Shown here piece by piece: positions 1 through 6,852 of a DNA stretch of 23,874 nucleotides. The stretch is from DASXMX01 sp036794395 (GTDB lineage Bacteria > Planctomycetota > Phycisphaerae > Tepidisphaerales > Tepidisphaeraceae). A program made the translations under genes and the position numbers. The notes beneath the pieces were generated by a model. That model was not told the DNA's origin. It did not search any database and saw nothing but the letters and a program-made list of their open reading frames with translations. Positions within the stretch are counted from its first letter, which is position 1. Every line of letters begins with the position of its first letter. The stretch lies in NCBI GenBank assembly GCA_036794395.1, contig DAIRGS010000085.1:1-23874 (forward strand). The letters run 5' to 3'.

Positions 1-27
1 TGTCGGGGCAACGGGCTTTCATTTTCA

Positions 28-134
28 TCCCCATCTCCCGGAGGGAGAGGGGGCAGGAAGGCGCTCTTCCTTACTGCGCGACAAATCTAGACGACCGCGA
101 CCGGTGAAAACCATTGGATTTTCATCGGGCCAGC
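28..134 (-). repeat. Dispersed intergenic element, copy A
   Basis: About 105 bp that closely matches the reverse complement of 12652-12757. Shared blocks are a hairpin core (CTCTCCCTCCGGGAG, read on the minus strand), AGCGCCTTC, AGATTTGTCG, and an end block with a second palindrome (TGAAAA...TTTTCA) followed by CGATGAAAA. The element lies about 30 nt past the stop of the ABC ATPase gene and reads in the same direction as that gene. It could be a non-autonomous mobile repeat or a 3'-end processing or termination signal. The similarity is read by eye. Confidence 0.7.
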
Positions 135-136
135 AT

Positions 137-150
137 GGGGGTTCGCCCCC
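137..150 (-). terminator. Possible terminator hairpin of the ABC ATPase gene
   Basis: A perfect 5-bp G/C stem (GGGGG/CCCCC) with a 4-nt loop lies 15 nt past the stop codon on the minus strand. There is no U-run directly after it, so it is only a candidate. It could act together with the repeat element that follows. Confidence 0.35.
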
Positions 151-165
151 TACGAGGGATCCGAA

Positions 166-1104
166 TCAGGCGGGTTGCGGTTCGTTTTGAAGGCGCGAGC
201 CGGTGAGAGTGATAAAGACATCTTCCAAGGTGGGTTTGCCGACCGAAATGGCGTCAACCAGGCCAGGCGCGGCTTCAATGAGTTGGGGTACGAATTCGTG
301 GCCTCGGGGGCGTTCGATGCGGAGTGATTGATCGATTTGCTGGGCCTCAATGCCGAAGCGATCGCGGAGGATGGCGCGCACCTCGGCGGGTTTGGGGGTG
401 GTGATGGTGATCACGTCGCCACCGATGCGATCTTTGAAAGTGGCGGGAGTATCAGCGGCCAGTAGCTGGCCGCGTTGCATGATGGCCAGGCGCGAGCATC
501 GCTCGGCTTCTTCCATAAGATGAGTTGTAACAAGGACAGTGACGCCCGACTCCTGATTGATCTGGCGAAGGTTGCGCCACAGATCGATTCGCGCGGAGGG
601 GTCAAGGCCGGTACTGGGTTCGTCAAGAAGCAAGAGTTGCGGGCGGTGCAGCAGCCCCTTGGCCACTTCAACCCGGCGGCGCATCCCCCCACTGAACGTA
701 CCCACCAGATTCTTGGCGCGATCGCCCAGTGCCACCGAATCCAGTGCCTGCGAAACACGATGACGGAGATCGGCCCCGCGCAGGCCATAAAGGTGGCCTT
801 GGTGGGTCAGGTTCTCCTCGGCGGTCAGCTGCTTATCCAGGCTGGGCGATTGAAAGACCACGCCAATCCGGCTGCGGATTTCATCCCGCTGCGTCGCGGG
901 ATCAAATCCCAGGATGCGCACAGTCCCCGATGGCGCGTTGACGAGCGTTGACAGGATGCGGAAGAGGGTCGTCTTGCCGCTGCCATTGGGGCCAAGAAAG
1001 CCGAATATTTCGCCGGGCGCGATGGAGAGGGAAAGATCGTTAAGGGCGATACGGTCGCCGTAGGCGAAGGTAAGGTTGGTGATTTCTACGACGGGTTCGG
1101 GCAT
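166..1104 (-). CDS. ABC transporter ATP-binding protein (DrrA/CcmA-like, ABC-2 export type)
   Basis: A 312-residue nucleotide-binding subunit that would power an ABC-2-type exporter at the cytoplasmic membrane. The visible motifs in order are Walker A GPNGSGKT (about 38-45), Q-loop Q85, signature FSGGM (137-141), Walker B LLLLDEP (157-163) and H-loop H195. The C-terminal 80 residues carry a short extra domain (VITITTPKPAEVRAIL...) typical of drug/polysaccharide exporter ATPases of the DrrA/NodI kind. The length is normal for that group. The partner permease would be expected just downstream on the minus strand, but the 165 bases left in the window hold only a hairpin and a repeat, so the permease is either further away or encoded elsewhere. 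No good Shine-Dalgarno precedes the start. The substrate cannot be deduced. Confidence 0.93.
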   Translation of the reverse strand: MPEPVVEITNLTFAYGDRIALNDLSLSIAPGEIFGFLGPNGSGKTTLFRILSTLVNAPSGTVRILGFDPATQRDEIRSRIGVVFQSPSLDKQLTAEENLTHQGHLYGLRGADLRHRVSQALDSVALGDRAKNLVGTFSGGMRRRVEVAKGLLHRPQLLLLDEPSTGLDPSARIDLWRNLRQINQESGVTVLVTTHLMEEAERCSRLAIMQRGQLLAADTPATFKDRIGGDVITITTPKPAEVRAILRDRFGIEAQQIDQSLRIERPRGHEFVPQLIEAAPGLVDAISVGKPTLEDVFITLTGSRLQNEPQPA

Positions 1105-1185
1105 TGAGACATCATAGGACGAAATGATCTGCGGATCACCGGGAGCAAAGCATCGGTCATCTTGCCGTGACTGTCAGGCAACGAA

Positions 1186-1234
1186 TTAACCACAGAGGCC
1201 ACAGAGAACACAGAGAACACAGAGAGCACTGAGA
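1186..1234 (-). repeat. Intergenic repeat of 9-bp units with TTAACC head
   Basis: After TTAACC at 1186-1191 come five 9-nt units of the form CCACAGAGN (1190-1234: CCACAGAGG, CCACAGAGA, ACACAGAGA twice, GCACTGAGA). A weak remnant of an opposing arm (CTTCTGTGGG) appears near 1262-1271. It lies between the ABC ATPase start and the methyltransferase stop. The same head and 9-nt periodicity recur at 16645, 19409 and 19520. Confidence 0.75.
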
Positions 1235-1293
1235 AAAGCATCGTGAGGATTTCTTTAATCCCTTCTGTGGGTACCTCCACGTCTCGCGGTGAT

Positions 1294-2082
1294 TCATTTC
1301 GGAGGGATGGAGAGATGTTGTGCGAACGGCGGCAAATCATCGAGCAGCAGATGCCAGATCTTGCTTGGCGTTGAAACGGTCCGGCGATTGAAATGGCGCG
1401 AGAGGATGTCGAGGCTTTGGCTGGTGTGAATGGAGCAGTGGCCATTGCGGGGCGCGATGAACCACCAGTTGACGCCTTGCTGAGCGATCTCGGGGGGTTG
1501 GATTGCGGTGGAGTAGAGGGCCATGCCGGGGTTGTTGAGGAGGGACAACATGTCGGCGAAAACTTCCCGCGGCCTGGGGGTGTGCTCGATCACTTCAAAA
1601 GCCAAAAGCAGATCAAATGTGGCCTGCGGGCGGGTTGAGAATTGGGGCACGAAGGGGTCATAGGTTTCGACGCGGGTGAAACCCTGTTGGCGGAGGCGCT
1701 CGGCGAGTTGCCCGGAGCCGCCGCCGTAGTCGAGGATGGAGATGTTCATGGAATTGCCGAAGATCCGGGCAAGATATTCGGCGTTGGTCTTGGGCCGGGC
1801 TTCGAGGTAATCGGGATCGAAGCGGGCATACTGGTCGTTGTAAATCTCCCGGCCGAAGTCTTCGTGTGTGAACGCGTCGAAGGCCGTGGTAAAGATGAAG
1901 CCGCACTGGGGGCAGCGATGATAATAAATGGGAATGCCGGAGAGTGGTGCGGGTGGCTGGCGGATGTCTTCACAGGATTTGTTGAAGTCGGTTACACCAA
2001 AGAGTGTGGAGCCGGCTCCGCAGCATTTGCAAGGGTGGGTGGTCGGAGCGATCCGGGCGAAAGGGTGGGATGATGCGCTCAT
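1294..2082 (-). CDS. Class I SAM-dependent methyltransferase with N-terminal zinc ribbon
   Basis: 262 residues. The N-terminus has two CxxC pairs (C18/C21 and C57/C60, the latter in HRCPQCGF) that should bind one zinc ion. The Rossmann-fold methyltransferase domain follows: motif I ILDYGGGSGQL (115-125), an acidic residue after strand 2 (YDPF, D142), and FDLLLAFEVIEH (156-167), the strand-4 signature of the Methyltransf_11/23 type. The C-terminal part contains NGHCSIHT, as in related enzymes that act on sugars or other small molecules. The architecture resembles C-methyltransferases and rhamnosyl/sugar-linked methyltransferases found near polysaccharide genes, but the substrate cannot be determined. 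It lies upstream of the ABC ATPase gene in the same direction, separated by a repeat of 9-bp units. No strong ribosome-binding site is visible at the chosen ATG. Confidence 0.88.
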   Translation of the reverse strand: MSASSHPFARIAPTTHPCKCCGAGSTLFGVTDFNKSCEDIRQPPAPLSGIPIYYHRCPQCGFIFTTAFDAFTHEDFGREIYNDQYARFDPDYLEARPKTNAEYLARIFGNSMNISILDYGGGSGQLAERLRQQGFTRVETYDPFVPQFSTRPQATFDLLLAFEVIEHTPRPREVFADMLSLLNNPGMALYSTAIQPPEIAQQGVNWWFIAPRNGHCSIHTSQSLDILSRHFNRRTVSTPSKIWHLLLDDLPPFAQHLSIPPK

Positions 2083-2250
2083 GTGGGGCGATCGTAGCGG
2101 TCACTCGAGCCGGGGGCCACTCACTTCGATAGGGTGACTTGAATTGTCCCGAACTGAATTTGCCGGTTGGTAAGAATGATTGTTTGCCGGAGAATCTCCG
2201 CAACGAGGATTACCAATCGTGTGACGACTGACGGCATATCGGAGACTCAG

Positions 2251-3240
2251 ATGCAGGCTTGGTTGCTGGAAAAGTTTGAAGGTTTGGGGGCGATGCATTT
2301 GACCGAGGTTCCCGAGCCGGCGGCGGGGGAGGGCGAGGTGGTGATGGAGGTGGAGCTGGCGGGGTTGAATCCTGCTGACAGGTATCTGGCGGAAGGGCAG
2401 TATCCGGCCAAGCCGCCGTTGCCGCATATTTTGGGGCGGGATGGGGTGGGTGTAGTGCGGGAGGTGGGGAGGGGTGTGAGCGGAGTGCGCGTGGGAGATA
2501 GGCGAATGGTTTTGCGGGGGGATGTCGGCGTTTATCGCGCGGGCACCTTCGCGCGGAAAGTGGCGGTGCCCGTCGAGTCACTGGTCGAGGTGCCGGCTGG
2601 ATGGACGCGGGAAGAGTCGGCGGGGGCCACACTGGTGTATCTCACGGCCTATCAGGCGCTGATGCAGTGGGGCGAATTGCCGCCATCGGTTGTGCTGGTG
2701 ACGGGCGCTTCAGGCGGCGTAGGGGTGGCGACGACCCAGTTGGCCAGGATCATGGGCCATACGGTGGTGGCGTTGTCGCGCAGCACGGAAAAAGGAAAAT
2801 CCCTGATGCAGATAGGGGCGGGCGTGGTATTGAATCCTGAAGATGCGGGATGGGGCAAAAAATTAAAGGAACAGTTGGAGGGCCGCCGGGTGGATCTGGC
2901 GGTGGATAATATCGGCGGCGCGCTTCTGCCACAGGTGATCGAGACGCTGGGGAACAATGGACGGGTGAGCGTGGTGGGAAGACTCGCCGGCCCGGTGCCC
3001 GAGTTCAACACGGCTTCACTTTTCTTCCGCCGATTGAAGATCGGGGGAGTTGCGGTGGGCGCGTACACAAACGCTGAAAGCCGGGCCGCATGGAGCGAGA
3101 TTGTGAAGTTGCTTGGATCAAAGGGGGCAAAGCCTGTAGTGGATCAGGTATTCAGTTTTGTGGATTTGCCCGCCGCGTTTGAGCGCCTCAAGAGCGGCCC
3201 GATGGGAAAGGTATTGCTGAACTGCCGGGGATTGAAATGA
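2251..3240 (+). CDS. Medium-chain dehydrogenase/reductase, zeta-crystallin-like NADPH:quinone oxidoreductase
   Basis: 329 residues from the preferred ATG. Upstream in-frame codons to 2167 are open, but 2251 has GGAG six bases before it and gives the usual family N-terminus (MQAWLLEKFEG). Two domains are visible: a GroES-like N-terminal domain (about 28-115, with GLNPADRY and HILGRDGVG) and a Rossmann domain with the nucleotide-binding loop VTGASGGVG (150-158). Later come the VDLAVDNIGG and GRVSVVGRLAG strands and the C-terminal GKVLLN motif. The cysteine ligands of zinc-dependent alcohol dehydrogenases are absent, which places it with zinc-free quinone oxidoreductases. It probably reduces quinones or enoyl/enone substrates with NADPH in the cytoplasm. 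It is divergent from the methyltransferase, and its stop codon directly abuts a palindromic repeat element. Confidence 0.92.
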   Translation: MQAWLLEKFEGLGAMHLTEVPEPAAGEGEVVMEVELAGLNPADRYLAEGQYPAKPPLPHILGRDGVGVVREVGRGVSGVRVGDRRMVLRGDVGVYRAGTFARKVAVPVESLVEVPAGWTREESAGATLVYLTAYQALMQWGELPPSVVLVTGASGGVGVATTQLARIMGHTVVALSRSTEKGKSLMQIGAGVVLNPEDAGWGKKLKEQLEGRRVDLAVDNIGGALLPQVIETLGNNGRVSVVGRLAGPVPEFNTASLFFRRLKIGGVAVGAYTNAESRAAWSEIVKLLGSKGAKPVVDQVFSFVDLPAAFERLKSGPMGKVLLNCRGLK

Positions 3241-3304
3241 CGTGGTCGCTTCAGCGACCATGTTCTTCAAGCATTAAAAAGACATGGTCGCTAAAGCGAC
3301 CACG
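3241..3304. repeat. Palindromic repeat pair (BIME-like), GGTCGCTTTAGCGACC core
   Basis: Two 23-nt arms at 3241-3263 and 3282-3304 are inverted copies with a single mismatch. Each arm is itself a palindrome (TGGTCGCT-TC-AGCGACCA). The 18-nt spacer is A/T-rich. It begins at the first base after the oxidoreductase stop and lies between convergent genes, so it can fold as a hairpin in both transcripts. This hairpin-spacer-inverted-hairpin design is that of REP/BIME elements. Confidence 0.85.
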
Positions 3305-3355
3305 CCATTGCTGCTACTAGATGGGAGTGCGTACAACGCAGACAACTCGCAAGTA

Positions 3356-4684
3356 TCACTTCGCCTTCACGTCATAGCAGAGCAGCGTTTCCTGATCGCG
3401 GATGTAAAGTTTTCCGTTGGCGATCACCGGGTGTGGCCAACTATTTTCGGAAGATCGGTCGGGCTGGTCGAAGTGGCCTACTTCGTTGTAGCCGGCGGGC
3501 GAGGCTTCGATGAGGGCAATGGTGCCTTTGCGGTCTTCCTGGCGGAGGTAGAGGTGGCCGTCGGCGTAGGCGATGGAGCCTTTGCCGAGTTTGTTCTTTT
3601 CTTTCCAGACTTCTTTGCCGGTCACGAAATCCTGGCAGACCCAGCCGACCTGGTCGGAGTAGCCATAGATCTTGCCGTCGACGAGCACCACGCCGCCGTG
3701 GTGGTTTTTCATGAGTTTGTTTTGGGAGTAAACCGGGGTAGCAGTGAACTTCCCCCCGTCGGAGCTGATCTTGAACAGATCGCAACCGATGCCATACCCG
3801 CTGGTCACGTAAACGTAACCGTCGCTGTAGATGACGGTGGGGATAACAGCGGTTGTTCCCTTGCGCGGCGCTTTCCAGAGGATCGCTCCATCGGTCGGAT
3901 TAACGCCGGCAACCGATTTGTCGGTGAGTTGGATATATTGATGCACGTCCCCGATGGTGGCGGCGATCGCGCTGGCGTAGGCGGCGCTGTCCGTCCAGGC
4001 TTTGGTCCGCCAAATCACTTCACCTGTGGCCGCGTTAAGTGCGGCCAGCGTCCCGCGTGATCCGCCCGGCGTAACGATCACTTTGTCGCCATCCACGAGG
4101 GGCGATTCGGAAAATCCCCACCCTGACATCATCTTTCCGCTCAGATCCGAGGGCAGGCTCTTGTGCCAGATTTCCTTGCCGTTGGCGGCATCGAGGCACG
4201 AGACGTCGCCGTATTGGGTGACAATATAGACATGTCCATCCGACACCGACGGCGTGCCGCGCGGCCCCTCGTAAGAGTTGGCGCCACCGCCAACCGAGCC
4301 GCCTTTGCCAACTTTGGCGCGCCAGATTTCGTGACCGTCGGATTCGTTCAGTGCGATTGCGCAGGCGCTGCCATCGGTATCGCTACTGGTGTAGACCCGG
4401 CTGCCAGTCACCGCGACGCCGCCCATGCCGGCGCCCAGGTTCTTCACTTTCCAGACAAGCGCAGGTCCGCCGGCGGGCCATTGCTTCAGCAGGCCGGTCT
4501 CGGCGGATTTGCCGTCGCGAGCCACGCCGCCAATCTGCGGCCAGTCGTTGGACACCGCCGCGGCCGTGGGCGAGGGGGATTTGGCGGGGATGTCGGTGGC
4601 AGCGCTAATCGCGAGAGGCACGGACAGCGTGATGGCGGAAAAGAGGCAGGGTAGCGTGAGTTTCTTAAAGGCGTCAGTCAACAT
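3356..4684 (-). CDS. Exported PQQ-type beta-propeller repeat protein
   Basis: 442 residues. A Sec-type signal peptide covers about residues 1-28 (FKKLTLPCLFSAITLSVPLAISA). The mature part begins with the NDWPQ.GG..RDG motif that opens many planctomycete pyrrolo-quinoline-quinone-like propellers. Repeated blade motifs follow, such as DGSACAIALNESDGHEIW, GDVSCLDAANGKEIW and GTLAALNAATGEVIWR, each with the Ala/Gly-x-D-x-x-T/D-G-x-x-x-W pattern of PQQ-like/BamB-like blades. No enzyme active site is evident, and such domains often act as scaffolds or as quinoprotein-like domains in the periplasm. TGGAG lies seven bases before the ATG. It is convergent with the oxidoreductase and is a distant paralogue of the gene at 13001-14254. 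The function is unknown beyond the fold. Confidence 0.9.
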   Translation of the reverse strand: MLTDAFKKLTLPCLFSAITLSVPLAISAATDIPAKSPSPTAAAVSNDWPQIGGVARDGKSAETGLLKQWPAGGPALVWKVKNLGAGMGGVAVTGSRVYTSSDTDGSACAIALNESDGHEIWRAKVGKGGSVGGGANSYEGPRGTPSVSDGHVYIVTQYGDVSCLDAANGKEIWHKSLPSDLSGKMMSGWGFSESPLVDGDKVIVTPGGSRGTLAALNAATGEVIWRTKAWTDSAAYASAIAATIGDVHQYIQLTDKSVAGVNPTDGAILWKAPRKGTTAVIPTVIYSDGYVYVTSGYGIGCDLFKISSDGGKFTATPVYSQNKLMKNHHGGVVLVDGKIYGYSDQVGWVCQDFVTGKEVWKEKNKLGKGSIAYADGHLYLRQEDRKGTIALIEASPAGYNEVGHFDQPDRSSENSWPHPVIANGKLYIRDQETLLCYDVKAK

Positions 4685-4797
4685 CGCTTACTCCAGTGAG
4701 ATTCAGGTGCGTTAGTATTTGCCAAGGCATATCGAGGCAACTGTTGATATGCGTTTTTAGGGGTGGCGTTGCGAGACAAGCCCCAGGAGTCGACGTT

Positions 4798-4830
4798 GAA
4801 AAAGAAGAACCCCCGCCTGAGCGGGGGTTC
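4798..4830 (-). terminator. Intrinsic terminator of the RRM protein gene
   Basis: A perfect 10-bp stem (GAACCCCCGC/GCGGGGGTTC, 4807-4816 with 4821-4830) with a 4-nt loop. On the minus strand it is followed by TTCTTTTTC. It lies 26 nt past the stop of the gene at 4857-5270 and has the classic form of a rho-independent terminator. Confidence 0.9.
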
Positions 4831-4856
4831 AACTGGTTCAGATTTTGAATAAAGGT

Positions 4857-5270
4857 TTAGTAGCGATCGCGGCCACCGCGGTCGCCACGGCTGCTGGCGC
4901 CGCCACCGCCCCCTCCACCTCCGAAGCCACCTCGGCCACCACCACCGCCACCACTTCCGCCACCGAAGCCACCGCGACGGCCACCGCCACCGCCTCCACC
5001 ACCGCCCCCTCCGCCGCGTTCTTCGCGGGGACGGGCTTCATTGACGGTGAGGGCACGGCCGCCGTGGTCCTGGCCATTTAAAGCGCCAATTGCAGCCTCG
5101 GCTTCGCCATCATCGGCCATCTCGACAAAGCCGAAGCCCTTGCTACGCCCGGTTTCGCGATCGTTAATGACCTGGGCGGAAAGGACCTGCCCATGTTGGC
5201 CGAACAATTGTTCCAACTCAGAGCTATCAACTTGGTAGCTCAGGTTTCCCACATACAACTTCTTAGCCAT
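4857..5270 (-). CDS. RRM-domain RNA-binding protein with glycine-rich (RGG-like) tail
   Basis: 137 residues. An N-terminal RNA recognition motif spans about residues 3-81, with RNP2 LYVGNL (5-10) and RNP1 KGFGFVEM (44-51) including the two aromatic residues that stack on RNA bases. From about residue 86 the protein is almost pure glycine broken by Arg and Phe (RGGFGG units) and ends in SSRGDRGGRDRY. This layout matches the cold-inducible Rbp proteins of cyanobacteria and other bacteria and resembles eukaryotic glycine-rich RNA-binding proteins. It is a cytoplasmic single-strand RNA binder and may be an RNA chaperone. AGGAG lies eight bases before the ATG. It is a single-gene unit with a promoter candidate about 195 nt upstream and a strong terminator. 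The glycine codons form a GGC/GGT-rich low-complexity tract that will be prone to length variation. Confidence 0.95.
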   Translation of the reverse strand: MAKKLYVGNLSYQVDSSELEQLFGQHGQVLSAQVINDRETGRSKGFGFVEMADDGEAEAAIGALNGQDHGGRALTVNEARPREERGGGGGGGGGGGGRRGGFGGGSGGGGGGRGGFGGGGGGGGASSRGDRGGRDRY

Positions 5271-5464
5271 CGTTGCGTCTCCTATGCGTGGCTAATCCGC
5301 GGCCCTGATTTAGAGGGGTTACCCCAACGCGGTTCTTTCCGGGCCAATTCGAAAGAGGTTGAAACACGCCAACCGACGCGGGAGAGGTGAGACACAGACG
5401 GAGGAAGGAATGAAACACGAAGCGCTTTCCTGAGGCCGATCCACGAACCCGCCACCTATGCACA
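5271..5464 (-). other. Long 5' leader of the RRM protein gene
   Basis: About 190 nt lie between the candidate promoter and the start codon with no convincing gene on either strand. Messages for bacterial cold-shock RNA-binding proteins often carry long leaders with temperature-dependent folding, so this stretch is a candidate regulatory leader. I cannot identify a known riboswitch or thermometer by eye. Confidence 0.4.
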
Positions 5465-5493
5465 AATTTATCGTTCACAGGAGGGGGACGCAA
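5465..5493 (-). promoter_or_regulatory. Candidate sigma-70 promoter for the RRM protein gene
   Basis: On the minus strand, TTGCGT (5488-5493) is followed after 17 bp by TAAATT (5465-5470). The spacing is ideal and the boxes are moderate matches. An A/T-rich run (GAAAATTTTTC) lies just upstream and could act as an UP element. Confidence 0.5.
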
Positions 5494-5537
5494 AAGAAAA
5501 ATTTTCGCAAAATGTAGAATCTTAGCGGGTCGCGGGG

Positions 5538-6158
5538 CTATGGCAGGGCCGCATCGGTATCCCGTTGCGCCTCGGCCAGTGAGTGATAGCGTCCCGACTT
5601 GATCCGGTCGGCGGCGCGATGCAGGGCATTGCCCGCTGCAAGATATTGCGGTGCGATGGCCGGGCTAAACCGCCGATCGGCCTGGCTGGTATCGGCAAGG
5701 TTTACTTTCCAGAGGCCTTTGTCCTTCTGGAGGTAGATGGGTGGGCGGGCCTTTAGCCGCACGCCGTTGGCGGCGGGCTCGACGGTCGCGGTCGTCAAAC
5801 CCTCCTTTACGATTCCGCTCTCGACCAGTTGTGTAGGGGTATCCGACAGGTCGGCAATGGCCTGTTTAAGCTGGGTATCAGCCTGAACGGCTTCCAGCCC
5901 AAAGCGTACGGCAATCGCCTGATCGTAATTCCGTAAGCCGGTGATCAGGGTTGAGAGGGCCTCGACGGCGGCCTTTTCGTCCTTATTTCCAGTACAGGCG
6001 GCTTGGGCGGTGTGAAGATCACCGGCGGAAATCGCATGTAAAAACGTGATCGCCGCCGGCTTGGGTCCGGAAAGATCGAGCGGGACGGTCGGCCCATGGC
6101 TAAATGAGCAACCGCTGCCCACTGCGAGCAACGGTGCAGCCAAAACGCCGATAATCAT
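5538..6158 (-). CDS. Small exported/lipoprotein-like protein, paralogue of 6853-7470
   Basis: 206 residues with no recognised name. The N-terminus (MIIGVLAAPLLAVGSGC) looks like a short lipoprotein signal, although the residues before Cys17 are not a perfect lipobox. The rest is a helical domain of about 180 residues that aligns by eye with the protein at 6853-7470. Shared features are FLHAISAGDLHTA against FAEALRDGDVLNA, a middle R..A..A....FG segment, a GLWKVNL/GIWKIDL strand and a C-terminal SGRYHSLAEA/GGKYKTVAEA helix. The GxWK(V/I)(D/N)L strand recalls the small NTF2/DUF4878-like periplasmic proteins that end on such a strand, but the assignment is not certain. The ATG is the only possible start, because an in-frame stop lies ten codons upstream with no NTG between. 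No good ribosome-binding site is visible. Confidence 0.8.
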   Translation of the reverse strand: MIIGVLAAPLLAVGSGCSFSHGPTVPLDLSGPKPAAITFLHAISAGDLHTAQAACTGNKDEKAAVEALSTLITGLRNYDQAIAVRFGLEAVQADTQLKQAIADLSDTPTQLVESGIVKEGLTTATVEPAANGVRLKARPPIYLQKDKGLWKVNLADTSQADRRFSPAIAPQYLAAGNALHRAADRIKSGRYHSLAEAQRDTDAALP

Positions 6159-6304
6159 GCGTGCGGTGATGAGGGTCCTTAGACGGTTAGCGAATCTCTA
6201 TAAGAGCGGCTTTGTGCCCAACTTCACATACTTTTCTACGTCTTAATAACAGTAGTACACGGGACAGATCAGTCTATGGGATGATCTACCACAGGAGCCG
6301 AGCC

Positions 6305-6682
6305 ATGATCAAGGTGAAGCACTTCCTCGAAGCCATTGAGCCCGATGACGGATTGCGGATGTGGGTTGAACCACTGGGCTTAACGAAGGACCTGAAAGAG
6401 TGGTGCAAGGTAGAGCATGTGATGCCGCACCTTGGGCCGCCGCGAGACGTGTGGGATTGGTTCGAGGGTCATCCGGATGAGTACGAAGTGTTTCGAGGGC
6501 GCTATCACGAATGCCTGTCACACAGCCACTATCGTCCGGCATTGCAACGCCTGGCCTGCGCGGCAATGCGAGAGAACTTCACATTGCTGCACGCCGGCGA
6601 TGACTGCGGGCACAACTCCGCGACGGCGCTCCGGGAATTCATCAGTGAGCTCGAAGCATACTGCCCGCCCGAAAAGGGATGA
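6305..6682 (+). CDS. DUF488-family protein
   Basis: 125 residues. The start at 6305 is chosen because AGGAG lies seven bases upstream, and the sequence from MIKVKHFLEAIEPDDGLR matches the usual beginning of the family (an opening strand followed by PDDGxRV). Other family-like features are KDLKEWCK, the DVWDWFEGHPDEYEVFRGRY segment (compare the W.. HDP..W..F..RY pattern) and FTLLHAGDDCGHNSATALREFI, which corresponds to the TLLYAA.D..HN.A..L...L end of the family. The molecular function of DUF488 proteins is not settled. The gene lies between two paralogous exported proteins on the other strand and ends at a heptamer repeat and a bidirectional terminator. Confidence 0.82.
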   Translation: MIKVKHFLEAIEPDDGLRMWVEPLGLTKDLKEWCKVEHVMPHLGPPRDVWDWFEGHPDEYEVFRGRYHECLSHSHYRPALQRLACAAMRENFTLLHAGDDCGHNSATALREFISELEAYCPPEKG

Positions 6683-6688
6683 GCTGGG

Positions 6689-6751
6689 AGATTGCAGATC
6701 TGAGATTTGGGATTTGGAATTTGAGATCTGGAATTTGAGATCTGAGATCTG
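6689..6751. repeat. Heptanucleotide tandem repeat (8-9 units)
   Basis: Eight exact-length 7-nt units of consensus RRATYTG run from 6696 to 6751 (AGATCTG, AGATTTG, GGATTTG, GAATTTG, AGATCTG, GAATTTG, AGATCTG, AGATCTG). One imperfect unit lies just before at 6689-6695. It starts six bases after the DUF488 stop codon. The period is like that of the short heptameric repeats of cyanobacteria, but the sequence is different. Confidence 0.85.
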
Positions 6752-6777
6752 GATGATTCAACAAAACGATCGAGAAC

Positions 6778-6823
6778 AAAACATCGTGCGACGCGAGATC
6801 TCCGCGTCGCACGATGTTTTTTT
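6778..6823. terminator. Bidirectional intrinsic terminator
   Basis: A perfect 18-bp stem (6778-6795 with 6803-6820) has a 7-nt loop, an A-run on the left and a T7 run on the right. It sits between the DUF488 gene (+) and the gene at 6853-7470 (-), which converge here. It can end transcription from both sides. Confidence 0.92.
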
Positions 6824-6852
6824 GCATCAAAAGTCATTTCCGAAATCGGGCA

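Noticed and set aside
3284..4060. A 258-codon open frame on the plus strand across the first propeller gene
   Set aside because: Val/Gly/Ala-rich text without motif; antisense of the beta-propeller repeats.
4845..5081. Thr/Ala-rich frame antisense to the glycine-rich tail
   Set aside because: A direct product of the low-complexity tract; no ribosome-binding site.
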